A stretch of 64,000 nt of DNA from Nonomuraea pusilla (GTDB taxonomy: Bacteria; Actinomycetota; Actinomycetes; Streptosporangiales; Streptosporangiaceae): assembly GCF_900109355.1 (NCBI RefSeq), contig NZ_FOBF01000004.1, forward strand, positions 124,001 through 188,000. The letters are read 5' to 3'. Each line of letters opens with the position of its first letter. The first letter of the stretch is position 1. The position numbers and the translations under genes are program-made. The notes below the pieces were generated by a model. The model was given only the letters and a program-made list of their open reading frames with translations, did no database searches and was not told the origin of the DNA. Below are positions 16,976-24,771 of the stretch, piece by piece.

Positions 16976-17967
16976 CACCCCGAGCCATCGCAGCGTCGTG
17001 GGGCCTGCTCGTCGCCACCCTGCTCGCCGGCGTGCCGCTGGCGCTGCGCGACCGGCTGCCCGACCCCCTGGCCACCCACTGGAGCGGCTCCGTCCCCGAC
17101 GGCTCGATGTCCTTCACCGTCCACGTCCTGAGCGACCTGGGCCTGTGGGCGCTGCTGTGGGGCTCGGCCTTCGGCATCGCCCTGTACGGGCGGGCGCTGC
17201 GCCGCAGGCTCAGCCGCACGTACTTCTGGGGAGGGCTGTTCGGCGGCGGCGTGTTCGTCCTCGGCGTCGCCGCGTCGTCCCTCGCGGCCAACCTCGACGC
17301 CCCCACCTGGAGCGACGCCCGCATGCCCGGCTGGCACGTCGCCCTCGTCCTCGGCCTGGCCGCCGCGACGGGCGCGCTCGCCGGCCGCCTCGGCAGGGGC
17401 GAGCCCGACCAGCGCCCGCCCGAGGGCGAGCGTCCGCCCAGGCTCAAGCTCGGCCCCGGCCGGCGCTCGGTGTGGGTGGGCCGCGTCTCCAACCCCTGGC
17501 TGACCGGGCTCACCGCGGTCGCGGCCGCCGGGCTCGCCGCCGTCGCGCTGCTCTCGCTCACCGGCGCGGTCGAGGGCGAGACCGTCACGGCCGCCCTGCC
17601 CGCGCTGGCCCTGGCGCTGCTGGCGGGCGTGTTCACCTCGTCCGTCAGCGTGCGGGTGACCGAGGACGGCGTCGCGATCGGGTTCGGCCCGCTCGGCTGG
17701 CCCGTGCGCAGGATCAGGCTGTCGCAGATCGACACCGCCTGGTCGGAGACGCGCTACCCGAGCCAGGTCGGAGGCTGGGGCCTGCGCGGCTTCCCCGGCA
17801 CCGCCACCATCATGCTGCGCGGCGGGGACTGCCTGATCCTGCGCTACCGTTCGGGCGGACAGCTCGCCGTCAGCATCGACGACGCCGCCCGCGCCGCGTC
17901 CCTCATCAACGCCCTCATCCCCGACCGGGGCCCGTCCACGCCCTCATCCTCGACCAGGACCGCGTGA
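16972..17967 (+). CDS. DUF1648 (SdpI N-terminal-like) membrane protein
   Basis: A 331-residue integral membrane protein with about five hydrophobic segments. The N-terminal ASWGLLVATLLAGVPLALRD followed by LPDPLATHWSGSVPDGSM is the DUF1648 pattern, also found at the start of SdpI-type immunity proteins. After the last membrane segment (TAALPALALALLAGVFTSSV) a beta-rich C-terminal part follows (RVTEDGVAIGFGPLGWPVRR, then GTATIMLRGGDCLILRYRSG), resembling a PH-like domain. It overlaps the GntR gene by four bases and precedes CPBP by four bases, so the three form an operon. Function unknown; envelope-stress or bacteriocin-immunity roles are suggested only by family. Confidence 0.82.
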   Translation: MTPRAIAASWGLLVATLLAGVPLALRDRLPDPLATHWSGSVPDGSMSFTVHVLSDLGLWALLWGSAFGIALYGRALRRRLSRTYFWGGLFGGGVFVLGVAASSLAANLDAPTWSDARMPGWHVALVLGLAAATGALAGRLGRGEPDQRPPEGERPPRLKLGPGRRSVWVGRVSNPWLTGLTAVAAAGLAAVALLSLTGAVEGETVTAALPALALALLAGVFTSSVSVRVTEDGVAIGFGPLGWPVRRIRLSQIDTAWSETRYPSQVGGWGLRGFPGTATIMLRGGDCLILRYRSGGQLAVSIDDAARAASLINALIPDRGPSTPSSSTRTA

Positions 17968-17971
17968 AGCC

Positions 17972-18856
17972 ATGAAACCGCTCCCCCTCTTCCTCGTCCT
18001 CGCCCTCGCGCTGTCGTGGGCGGTCGCGCTGCCCCTGTGGCTCGGCGGCGGGCTGAACACGCCGTTCCTTCCCGCGCTGGCCACGCTCATGATGTTCACC
18101 CCCTCGATCGGCGTGCTGGGCGTCTGGCTCCTCACCAGGACCCCGGCCCGCGCCTGGGCGAGGGAGACCGGGCTGACCCTCGGCCCGCGCCGCGGCCGCA
18201 CCGGCCTGCTCGTGCTCGGGGCGTGGCTCGGCGTGCCGCTGCTGGTGGCGCTGGCGCTCGCGCTCAGCGCCGCGCTCGGCCCGGCCTCGCTCGACCTGGG
18301 CGGCCTCAGCCTGTACCGCGAGGCGCTGCGGGCGCAGGGCCTCACCCCGCCCGCCGACCTCGGCACGGCCGCCGTCACCCAACTCGTCGTCGCCGTCGCG
18401 ATCGGCCCGGTGCTCAACGCCGTGCCCGCGCTCGGCGAGGAGTGGGGCTGGCGCGGCTGGCTGGCGCCCAGGCTCGTCTCCTCCAACGGCGTGCTCCGCG
18501 GGCTGGTGCTGTCGGGCATGATCTGGGGGCTGTGGCACGCGCCGCTGACCCTGCTCGGCTACAACTACCCCCGCCTCGGCTCCTGGGCGGCGCTGTTCTT
18601 CACCGGCTTCTGCGTGCTCGCCGGTGTGATCCTCGGCTGGCTGAGGCTGCGGTGCGGCAGCGTGTGGCCCGCCGTGGTCGCGCACGGCTCGCTCAACGCC
18701 GTCGCCCCCGCCGTGCTGCTGCTCGGCGACGCCGCCGCCCCGCCGAACGAGGTGCTCGCGGGCCTGACCGGCCTGGTCGGCTGGGCGCTGCTCGCCGCCA
18801 CCGGCTGGGCGCTGCTGAAGTTCTTCCCGGTACGCGAGCCGCAGCCGGTCGCCTGA
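17972..18856 (+). CDS. CPBP-family intramembrane metalloprotease
   Basis: A 294-residue polytopic membrane protein of the CAAX protease/bacteriocin-processing (CPBP, Abi) family. The three catalytic motifs are intact: EEWGWRGWL (EExxxR, near 155), GLWHAPLTLLGY (HxxP-type) and VVAHGSLNAV. Six to eight hydrophobic helices surround them. Bacterial members are glutamic-type intramembrane proteases, several of which confer self-immunity to bacteriocins; the substrate here is unknown. It is the last gene of the GntR-DUF1648-CPBP operon. It is followed by five 17-bp direct repeats and the convergent cobS gene. Confidence 0.9.
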   Translation: MKPLPLFLVLALALSWAVALPLWLGGGLNTPFLPALATLMMFTPSIGVLGVWLLTRTPARAWARETGLTLGPRRGRTGLLVLGAWLGVPLLVALALALSAALGPASLDLGGLSLYREALRAQGLTPPADLGTAAVTQLVVAVAIGPVLNAVPALGEEWGWRGWLAPRLVSSNGVLRGLVLSGMIWGLWHAPLTLLGYNYPRLGSWAALFFTGFCVLAGVILGWLRLRCGSVWPAVVAHGSLNAVAPAVLLLGDAAAPPNEVLAGLTGLVGWALLAATGWALLKFFPVREPQPVA

Positions 18857-18883
18857 CCCCGCAGTGGCGGTCCGGCAGTCCGC

Positions 18884-18968
18884 GGGGCCGTCAGGTCAGC
18901 GGGGCCGTCAGGTCAGCGGGGTCGTCAGGTCAGCGGGGCCGTCAGGTCAGCGGGGTCGTCAGGTCAGC
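18884..18968. repeat. Five 17-bp tandem repeats between CPBP and cobS
   Basis: Five contiguous copies of GGGGCCGTCAGGTCAGC run from 18884 to 18968; copies 3 and 5 read GGGGTC at the start. A decayed sixth follows. The last units overlap the cobS stop codon (18959-18961), and each unit contains TGA on the minus strand. The array lies between converging genes. Confidence 0.9.
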
Positions 18969-19696
18969 AGGGCCGTGGTGGTCAGCGCGGCGGCCGTGGC
19001 GGTCTCGACCAGGGCGCCCAGCACGTCGCCCGTCACGCCGCCGAGCCGCCGCCGCGCGTGCGCCAGCAGCAGCAGCGCGGCGGCCAGCCCCGCGAGCACG
19101 CCGGCCGGCAGCACCAGCGCGGCCCGCCCCGGCCCCGACAGCAGGCCGAGCCCGGCGGCTCCGGCGAGGACGGCCGCCGTGGCCGCCCAGGCGACGGCGG
19201 GGCGCACCGTCCCCGCCACCATCGCCCCGAGGCCGCCGGGACGGGCCGCGGGCACCCCGGCCCGGCACGCCCAGGCCAGCGCCAGCCGGCCCGCCGCGCA
19301 GGCCGTCACCAGCGCGGCGAAGCCCGCCACACTGGCCGCCGCCACCTGGACGAGCACCGTGAACACCAGGGCCATCACCCCGAACGGCCCGATGTCCGAC
19401 TTCTTCATGATGTCGAGCGCCTGAGCGGCGGGCCTGCTGCTGCCGAGCCCGTCCGCGAGGTCCGCGAGGCCGTCCAGGTGCAGGCCGCGCGTCAGCACCG
19501 CCAGCAGGCCCACCGCGAGCGCCGCGCCCAGCAGCGGCGGGCCGGGCAGGAACAGGGGCAGCCCGGCCACCGCGCCGAGCGCCGCCCCCACGGCGGGCGC
19601 GAGCGCCATGGCCGTCCCGGCCACCTCGCGGTCCACCCGATCCACCCGCACGGGGAAGACGCTCAGCGTCCCGACGGCGAACCGCAGGCCGTGCAT
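18959..19696 (-). CDS. cobS: Adenosylcobinamide-GDP ribazoletransferase
   Basis: A 245-residue polytopic membrane enzyme joining adenosylcobinamide-GDP and alpha-ribazole in the last steps of cobalamin assembly. Family marks: MHGLRFAVGTLSVFPV, GLHLDGLADLADGL (metal-binding acidic motif), MKKSDIGPFGVMAL and RRRLGGVTGDVLGALVE. ATG 19696 shares its A with the TGA stop of the upstream phosphotransferase gene (TGATG), so translation is coupled; the open frame further upstream is a shadow of that gene. The C-terminus runs into the 17-bp repeat array. cobU lies about 1.6 kb further on; cobT is not in the window. Confidence 0.93.
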   Translation of the reverse strand: MHGLRFAVGTLSVFPVRVDRVDREVAGTAMALAPAVGAALGAVAGLPLFLPGPPLLGAALAVGLLAVLTRGLHLDGLADLADGLGSSRPAAQALDIMKKSDIGPFGVMALVFTVLVQVAAASVAGFAALVTACAAGRLALAWACRAGVPAARPGGLGAMVAGTVRPAVAWAATAAVLAGAAGLGLLSGPGRAALVLPAGVLAGLAAALLLLAHARRRLGGVTGDVLGALVETATAAALTTTALLT

Positions 19697-20421
19697 CAGA
19701 ACAGCTCGTCCAGCAGCCGGTAGTACTCCACCCTGCGCGGGTCGGGCGCCGGCGGCCCGTACGCCTCCAGGAAGCTCGCGACCGCCGGGCCCTCCAGCTC
19801 CCGCAGCGCGATCGCGAGGTCCACGTGCCTGTCGCACACGCCGAGGCGGCCCGCGTCGATGAGCACCGGCCCGCCGGCGTCGTCCGCGAGCACGTCGGCG
19901 AGCACGTTGGCGGGGGTGAAGTCGCCGTGCGCCACGACCAGGTCCTCGATCGGAGGACGCTCGCGCAGCAGCCGCTCGTACACGTGCTCGGGCGTGTGGT
20001 CGTCGTCGAAGTCGCCGGGATCGACCAGCCCCGACTCCACCGCCACGCGCGCCTGCTCCAGCTTGACGTCCAGCCGCTCGTCGAACGGGCACTCGGCCAC
20101 CGGGATCGCGTGCAGGGCCCGCAGCGCCCGGCCCATCACCGCCCCGGCGACCGGGTCGGCCTCGCGGCCCTCCAGGCTCGGCAGCCCGGCGTCGGCCAGC
20201 ACGAGCACGTCGTCCTCCGCGGCCACGACGTCGGGCACCGCCGCCCAGCGCTTGAGCCAGAGCAGCCGCTCGGCCTCGCGCCGCGCCCACCGGCCCCGCT
20301 TGACGTACCACACGCCGGACGGCGACGTCACGCGCCAGGTCTCGCCGCTCATGCCGCCGTGGTCGTCGGACCAGACGGCCCCCTCACCGAACAGGTCGTG
20401 AATCCGCCCAGGAAGCTGCAT
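19696..20421 (-). CDS. Aminoglycoside phosphotransferase-fold (APH) protein
   Basis: A 241-residue protein of the APH/choline-kinase fold. The catalytic loop is VVAHGDFTPANVL (HGDxxxxN), the metal-binding motif is LIDAGRLGVCDRHVDLA in place of the usual DxG/D, and the ATP-binding lysine is probably in WYVKRGRWARREAERLLWLK. It resembles APH(3')-type kinases, but a resistance role cannot be assumed; many such chromosomal proteins act on unknown small molecules. It overlaps cobS by one base, suggesting a link to cobinamide or nucleotide metabolism, but this is only positional. It is divergent from the ABC ATPase. Confidence 0.83.
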   Translation of the reverse strand: MQLPGRIHDLFGEGAVWSDDHGGMSGETWRVTSPSGVWYVKRGRWARREAERLLWLKRWAAVPDVVAAEDDVLVLADAGLPSLEGREADPVAGAVMGRALRALHAIPVAECPFDERLDVKLEQARVAVESGLVDPGDFDDDHTPEHVYERLLRERPPIEDLVVAHGDFTPANVLADVLADDAGGPVLIDAGRLGVCDRHVDLAIALRELEGPAVASFLEAYGPPAPDPRRVEYYRLLDELF

Positions 20422-20456
20422 AACGCTCGATCCTAGGTCCCACTAGGGTGGCTGGA

Positions 20457-21257
20457 ATGCATGTGGTTGAACTCGAAGGCGTAGGCGTCCGCGCCGCCGG
20501 CAAGACCCTGCTCGACGGCATCGACTGGCGGGTGGAGTACGGCGACCACTGGGTGGTGCTCGGCCCGAACGGCGCGGGCAAGACCACCCTGCTCTCCCTG
20601 GCCGCCGCCGTCCGGCACCCGACGCGGGGCGCGGTGACGGTGCTCGGCCACCGGTTCGGCCGGGTGGACCTGCGGGGGCTGCGCCGCCACATCGGCCTGG
20701 TCGCCGCCAGCCAGCGGCTGGTGGACGAGGAGCTGATGGAGGAGGAGGGGGCCACCGCGCACACCGTCGTGCTCACCGGGCACACCGGCACGAGCGCCCC
20801 GCTCTGGGACAGCTACGGCGAGGCCGAGCGGGAGCGCGCCACCAGGCTGCTCGCCGACGTGGGCTGCAAGGACCTCGCCGAGCGGCCGTTCCGCGTGTGC
20901 TCCCAGGGCGAGCGGGCCAGGATCAGGGTGGCCAGGGCGCTCATGTCCGAGCCCGCCGTCCTCTTCCTCGACGAGCCCTTCGCCGGGCTCGACCTGCCCG
21001 CCAGGGAGGACCTCGTGGCGGCCGTCGAGGACCTCGCCGCGACCCGCCCCGTGCTCACCACCGTGCTCGTCACCCACCACCTGGAGGAGGTGCCGGCGAC
21101 GACCACGAACGCGCTGCTCATGCGCGACGCGCGGGTGCTGGCGGCGGGCCCGGTGGCGGAGGTGCTCACCCCGGCGCTGTTGTCGGAGTGCTTCGGCCGC
21201 CCCCTGCAGATCGACCGCGTGGACGGCCGCTGGTACGCCCGCGCCGCCCGCCGATGA
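20457..21257 (+). CDS. Stand-alone ABC transporter ATP-binding protein
   Basis: A 266-residue ABC ATPase. Walker A VVLGPNGAGKTTLLSLAAA (near 39), signature VCSQGERARIRVARALM (near 143), Walker B AVLFLDEPFAGLD and switch His VTHHLEE are all present. The insertion carrying the Q-loop (HIGLVAASQRLVDEELMEEE) resembles ATPases related to ModF or iron uptake. No permease or binding protein is adjacent, so it either serves a distant transporter or works alone. ATG 20457 is preferred to GTG 20448; TAGGGT at 20444-20449 could be a -10 box giving a near-leaderless message. Divergent from the APH gene. Confidence 0.9.
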   Translation: MHVVELEGVGVRAAGKTLLDGIDWRVEYGDHWVVLGPNGAGKTTLLSLAAAVRHPTRGAVTVLGHRFGRVDLRGLRRHIGLVAASQRLVDEELMEEEGATAHTVVLTGHTGTSAPLWDSYGEAERERATRLLADVGCKDLAERPFRVCSQGERARIRVARALMSEPAVLFLDEPFAGLDLPAREDLVAAVEDLAATRPVLTTVLVTHHLEEVPATTTNALLMRDARVLAAGPVAEVLTPALLSECFGRPLQIDRVDGRWYARAARR

Positions 21258-21260
21258 AGC

Positions 21261-21296
21261 AGGGCCCCTGCGCGGGCCAGGGCCCCTGCGCGGGCC
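21261..21296. repeat. Two 18-bp tandem repeats between ABC ATPase and cobU
   Basis: AGGGCCCCTGCGCGGGCC occurs twice head to tail, just after the ABC ATPase stop codon. Each unit can fold (GGCCC with GGGCC), so the pair may act as a terminator between these converging genes. Confidence 0.75.
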
Positions 21297-21315
21297 AGGG
21301 GCGCTCCTGGCGCCG

Positions 21316-22323
21316 TCAGAGCTCCAGCAGGCGGCCGGCGACCACCAGCGCCACGTACTCCGACTCGGCGGCCAGGCGCTCGTTGAGCCGCCCCAGCGCG
21401 TCCCTGAAGGCCCGCCCGCTCGCCGTGGCGGGCACCACTCCCATCCCCACCTCGTCCGACACGGCCACCACCGGCGCGGACGCCTCCCGCCAGGCCGCCA
21501 CCAGCGCGTCGCAGCGGGCGTCCACGGCGGTGCGGTCGCCCTCCCACGCGCCGTGCTCGTCGAACACCGCGGCCAGCCAGGTGCCCAGGCCGTCCACCAG
21601 CAGTGGCGCGTCCGCCCCCCGCAGCGCGGCCACGAGGTCGGTCGTCTCCAGCGTCGCCCAGTGCGCGGGCCTGCGCTCCCTGTGGGCGCGCACCCGCGCC
21701 GCCCACTCCGCGTCGCCCGCGCCGCCCGGCCCGGTCGCCACGTAGGTCACGTACGGTTCCGCCGCCAGCCGCAGCTCCGCCTCCGCCGACTTGCCCGACC
21801 GCGAGCCGCCGAGCAGCAGCGACCTGCGCGGCACGGCGGGCGCGGGGCCGGGGACGCCCGAGCGCAGCTCCGTCCCGTCGGGCACGGAAGCCACGCCCCA
21901 CAGGCGCAGCCGCCTGGCCAGCTCCTCCTCCGAACGCACCCGGTGGTCCAGCCCCACGGCGGCCACCAGGGTCCCGCCGTCCACCAGCCCCGCCCTGCGC
22001 AGCTCGCCCAGGCGCTCAGGGCGCTCCAGCACGTCGACGAGGACGACGTCGTAGCGCGGCGGGCCGTCGTCCGGCGGCTCCTGCCCGGGCGGCAGGCACA
22101 GCAGCGCGGCGCCGTCAGGGCCGGTCAGCGCCCGCCCCCCGTACGCCAGGTAGCCGGGCGGCAGCCCGGTGAGAGGGGAGTGGAAGGAGAGGCGGACGGC
22201 GTCGTCGACGACCGCCGCGAACGGCCGCCGGTGGCCGGAGGGCGGCCGGGAGCAGGAGGCGCACGGGCAGCCCGGCGCGGGCCAGCCCGCGCCGCCCGCC
22301 GTGCCCGACAGGAGGACCTTCAC
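21316..22323 (-). CDS. cobU: CobU kinase/guanylyltransferase with degenerate MBL-like N-terminal domain
   Basis: A 335-residue fusion. Residues from about 165 are CobU, which phosphorylates adenosylcobinamide and then transfers GMP: P-loop SLLLGGSRSGKSAEAELR, the guanylylated His in RVRAHRERRPAHW, LLVDGLGTWLAAVFDEHG, and the signature VSDEVGMGVVPATASGRAFR. Residues 1-160 begin MKVLLSGTAGGAGWPAPGCPCASC, the N-terminus of PhnP/PqqB-like metallo-beta-lactamase domains. The HxHxDH metal motif is absent; RLSFHSPLTGLPPGYLAYGG occupies that part of the domain. The N-domain is therefore probably non-catalytic. ATG 22323. Works with CobS; CobT is missing nearby. Confidence 0.9.
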   Translation of the reverse strand: MKVLLSGTAGGAGWPAPGCPCASCSRPPSGHRRPFAAVVDDAVRLSFHSPLTGLPPGYLAYGGRALTGPDGAALLCLPPGQEPPDDGPPRYDVVLVDVLERPERLGELRRAGLVDGGTLVAAVGLDHRVRSEEELARRLRLWGVASVPDGTELRSGVPGPAPAVPRRSLLLGGSRSGKSAEAELRLAAEPYVTYVATGPGGAGDAEWAARVRAHRERRPAHWATLETTDLVAALRGADAPLLVDGLGTWLAAVFDEHGAWEGDRTAVDARCDALVAAWREASAPVVAVSDEVGMGVVPATASGRAFRDALGRLNERLAAESEYVALVVAGRLLEL

Positions 22324-22404
22324 CGCGCCGAGCGTACAAAAGGGGCCGCGGCGGCGGCGGGCGCGGGCCCCGGGCAGCGCGGCGCGCGTCGATCCGCGAG
22401 GGGG

Positions 22405-22445
22405 CCGCGGGTTAGGGTTCCAGTGGTGTGCCGGCGAACCCGCGG
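22405..22445. promoter_or_regulatory. Inverted repeat before the small-protein gene
   Basis: CCGCGGGTT (22405-22413) and AACCCGCGG (22437-22445) form perfect 9-bp arms separated by 23 bases, directly upstream of the small conserved gene and downstream (in sequence) of the divergent cobU start. A -10-like TTAGGGT overlaps the left arm. It may be an operator or a 5' leader hairpin. Confidence 0.4.
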
Positions 22446-22478
22446 GGAGAAGACCCGGGGGAAGAAGGAGCGTATGGC

Positions 22479-22685
22479 ATGACGTGGCGGTGGCGTTATG
22501 AGAACGCGAACGGCAGCGAGGTGACCGACCGCGTGCTGCCGAGGGAGGTCTTCCCGAGCCAGGCCGACGCGGAGTCGTGGCTGGGAGAGAACTGGCGCGA
22601 CCTGCTCGCCGCCGGCGTCGAGCGCGTGGCGCTGCTGGAGGAGGACCGCGTCGAGTACGCGGGGCTGTCGCTGCGCGAGGAGTGA
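22479..22685 (+). CDS. Small conserved acidic protein, unknown function
   Basis: A 68-residue protein (MTWRWRYENANGSEVTDRVL, later FPSQADAESWLGENWRDLLA). It is acidic, with no membrane segment or signal peptide. AAGAAGGAG upstream supports ATG 22479; an ATG five bases earlier stops after two codons. Coding-type base use and a well-placed ribosome site argue that it is a real gene. Small proteins of this type are, from memory, common in actinomycetes near pepA/cob genes, but no function is known. It is divergent from cobU and convergent with the aldo/keto reductase. Confidence 0.8.
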   Translation: MTWRWRYENANGSEVTDRVLPREVFPSQADAESWLGENWRDLLAAGVERVALLEEDRVEYAGLSLREE

Positions 22686-22742
22686 GCAGGCCGCGCGGAA
22701 CCCCTCGGGCGTCCAGGCCCGGGGGGTTCCGGCGTTCCGCGG

Positions 22743-23741
22743 TCAGGGGCGGGTGGCCGGGCTGACGGTCCTTCCCGGGTCGCGCTCGACCACGGGGCCG
22801 AGCACGTCGTCGATGCGCTTCATCACGTCGTCGTCCAGCTTGACGCCCGACGCCTTGACGTTGTCGCGCACCTGCTCGGGCCGGCTGGCGCCGACGATCG
22901 CGCTGGAGACGTTCGGGTTCTGCAGCACCCAGGCGACGGCGAGCTGGGCCATGCTGAGGCCCAGGTCGGCGGCGACGGGCTTGAGGTCCTGCACCCGGGT
23001 CAGCACGTCGTCCCTCATGAAGCGGGCGATCATGGCGCTGCCGCTCGCGTCGGTGGCGCGCGAGCCCTCGGGCGGCTGCTGCCCGGGCAGGTACTTGCCG
23101 GTCAGCACGCCCTGCGCGATGGGCGACCAGACGATCTGGCCGACGCCCTCACGCCGGCTCAGCGGCACGACCTCGGCCTCGATGACCCGCCACAGCATCG
23201 AGTACTGCGGCTGGTTGGAGACGATCCGGTCGAAGCCCATCTCGTCGGCGATCTTCAGGGCCCGGCCGATCTGGTCGGCGGTCCACTCGCTGACGCCGAC
23301 GTAGAGCACCTTGCCCTGGCGGACGAGGTCGTCGAAGGTCTTGAGCGTCTCCTCGAGCGGGGTCTCGTGGTCGAAGCGGTGCGCCTGGTACAGGTCGACG
23401 TAGTCGGTCTGGAGCCGGCGCAGCGAGCCGTGGATCGACTCGGTGATGTGCTTGCGCGACAGGCCGCGGTCGTTCTGGCCGGGCCCCGTCGGCCAGTACA
23501 CCTTCGTGAAGATCTCCAGCGACTCCCTGCGCACGCCCTTCAGCGCCCGGCCGAGCACCTCCTCGGCCTTCGTGCCCGCGTAGACGTCGGCGGTGTCGAA
23601 GGTGGTGACGCCCTCGTCGAGAGCCGCCTGCACGCACTGCCTGGCGGCGTCCTCCTCGACCTGGGAGCCGTGGGTGAGCCAGTTGCCGTAGCTGATCTCG
23701 CTGACTTTCAGACCGCTACGACCGAGGTGTCGGAATTCCAT
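22743..23741 (-). CDS. Aldo/keto reductase
   Basis: A 332-residue NADPH-dependent aldo/keto reductase of the Kv-beta/YghZ-like branch. The catalytic tetrad is visible: Asp and Tyr in FDTADVYAGTKAEEVLGRAL, Lys in IFTKVYWPTG, His in VDLYQAHRFDHETPLEETL. The cofactor end is IVGASRPEQVRDNV. Start MEFRHLGRSGLKVSEISYG is classic; the longer open frame upstream is antisense of the neighbouring gene. Likely reduces aldehydes or ketones, possibly in detoxification; the natural substrate is unknown. It stands alone and is divergent from the SMI1-like gene. Confidence 0.94.
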   Translation of the reverse strand: MEFRHLGRSGLKVSEISYGNWLTHGSQVEEDAARQCVQAALDEGVTTFDTADVYAGTKAEEVLGRALKGVRRESLEIFTKVYWPTGPGQNDRGLSRKHITESIHGSLRRLQTDYVDLYQAHRFDHETPLEETLKTFDDLVRQGKVLYVGVSEWTADQIGRALKIADEMGFDRIVSNQPQYSMLWRVIEAEVVPLSRREGVGQIVWSPIAQGVLTGKYLPGQQPPEGSRATDASGSAMIARFMRDDVLTRVQDLKPVAADLGLSMAQLAVAWVLQNPNVSSAIVGASRPEQVRDNVKASGVKLDDDVMKRIDDVLGPVVERDPGRTVSPATRP

Positions 23742-23819
23742 GCATCTGACCTTACGGCGTGGCGCTGGCGGCGATCGTCCGGATCTGACCGTGATCGGAT
23801 TCGGGGTAGGGTGCGCGAC

Positions 23820-24767
23820 GTGCCCAAGCTCGTACGCCAGGCGCTGACCGCGGCCGTCCTGATCGCCCTGGCGGTGCGGCTGCGCCGCCGCTCCCGCCTG
23901 CCGAGGCCGCTGCCCGCGCCCCCTCCGCCGCCTCCGCCCGCGCCGCGCCGGGGGCACGGGAAGGCGCTGCTCGCCGGGTCGGCCGTGCTCGCGGTGGCGG
24001 TCGCGCTCGTCGTGGCCGTGGCGCTGACGGGGGGCCCGGCCCCGCAGGGGGCGACGGCCACGGGGAGCGCCACGCCCGTCCAGGCTCCCGCCACGGCGTC
24101 GCCGGGCGGCTCCTCCCCGGGCGCCGCGCAGCCCGCGCCCACCATGCCAACCACGCCCGCGCCCGACCCCGCCTGCACGCCGCCGCGGCACCGTGTCGTG
24201 GACGCGCGGGCCGTCGACCCCGCCACCAGGCGCGCGGTGAACCGCCAGTGGCAGCGCATCGAGCGCTGGCTCAAGACCCACGCGCCCCGCAGCCACGGGC
24301 TCCTCGGCGCGCCGGGCAGGGCCCGCACGATCGCCGTGGCGGAGGCGCAGACGGGCGTGGACTACCCCGACGACCTGCGCGCCTCGCTCCTGCGCCACAA
24401 CGGCTCCGCCGGGCTGTCGGCGCTCGGGTTCTGGGAAGGGGGCGCGCGGCACCTCGGCATCCGCCAGATCAGGGACGCCTGGCGCGCCATGTGCGCCCGC
24501 GGAGGCGCAGCAGGGGGCTGGAACGGCCTGATGATCCCGGTGTTCCGCCTGGGCGCCGCCGCGCCGGGCACCCTGCCCTACGTGGTGGTCGACTCCAGGG
24601 ACGGCACGGTCGGCTGGGACGACGGCGTCACCGGCACGGCCCCGCGCATGGCCTCGACGTACACGATGCTGCGCAGGGTGGCCGACGCGCTGGAGCGGGG
24701 CACGCCGATCGCCGGGCGCAGGCCCGTCGCCGTACGCGGCGTGCTGCGCTGGACGCCCGTGGACTGA
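23820..24767 (+). CDS. Membrane-anchored SMI1/KNR4-like protein
   Basis: About 315 residues. The N-terminus is basic and Pro-rich (RLRRRSRLPRPLPAPPPPPP), followed by one strong membrane segment at about 49-70 and a Thr/Ala/Pro linker. The C-terminal domain (about 145-290) reads WQRIERWLKTHAPR, AEAQTGVDYPDDLRASLLRH, LGFWEGG, NGLMIPVF, VVDSRDGTVGWDD, the pattern of SMI1/KNR4 proteins. The positive charge before the helix predicts the SMI1 domain lies outside the membrane, which is unusual for this normally cytoplasmic family. GTG 23820 is the chosen start; GTG 23811 is possible. Function unknown; bacterial SMI1 proteins include toxin-immunity proteins. Confidence 0.7.
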   Translation: MPKLVRQALTAAVLIALAVRLRRRSRLPRPLPAPPPPPPPAPRRGHGKALLAGSAVLAVAVALVVAVALTGGPAPQGATATGSATPVQAPATASPGGSSPGAAQPAPTMPTTPAPDPACTPPRHRVVDARAVDPATRRAVNRQWQRIERWLKTHAPRSHGLLGAPGRARTIAVAEAQTGVDYPDDLRASLLRHNGSAGLSALGFWEGGARHLGIRQIRDAWRAMCARGGAAGGWNGLMIPVFRLGAAAPGTLPYVVVDSRDGTVGWDDGVTGTAPRMASTYTMLRRVADALERGTPIAGRRPVAVRGVLRWTPVD

Positions 24768-24771
24768 TCAC

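Noticed and set aside
17972..18856. CPBP gene as part of a toxin-antitoxin or bacteriocin cluster
   Set aside because: No small toxin or precursor peptide gene is visible within several kilobases; only the family hints at immunity.
19696..20421. Aminoglycoside resistance gene
   Set aside because: The fold is APH-like, but the overlap with cobS and lack of a resistance context make a housekeeping kinase equally likely.
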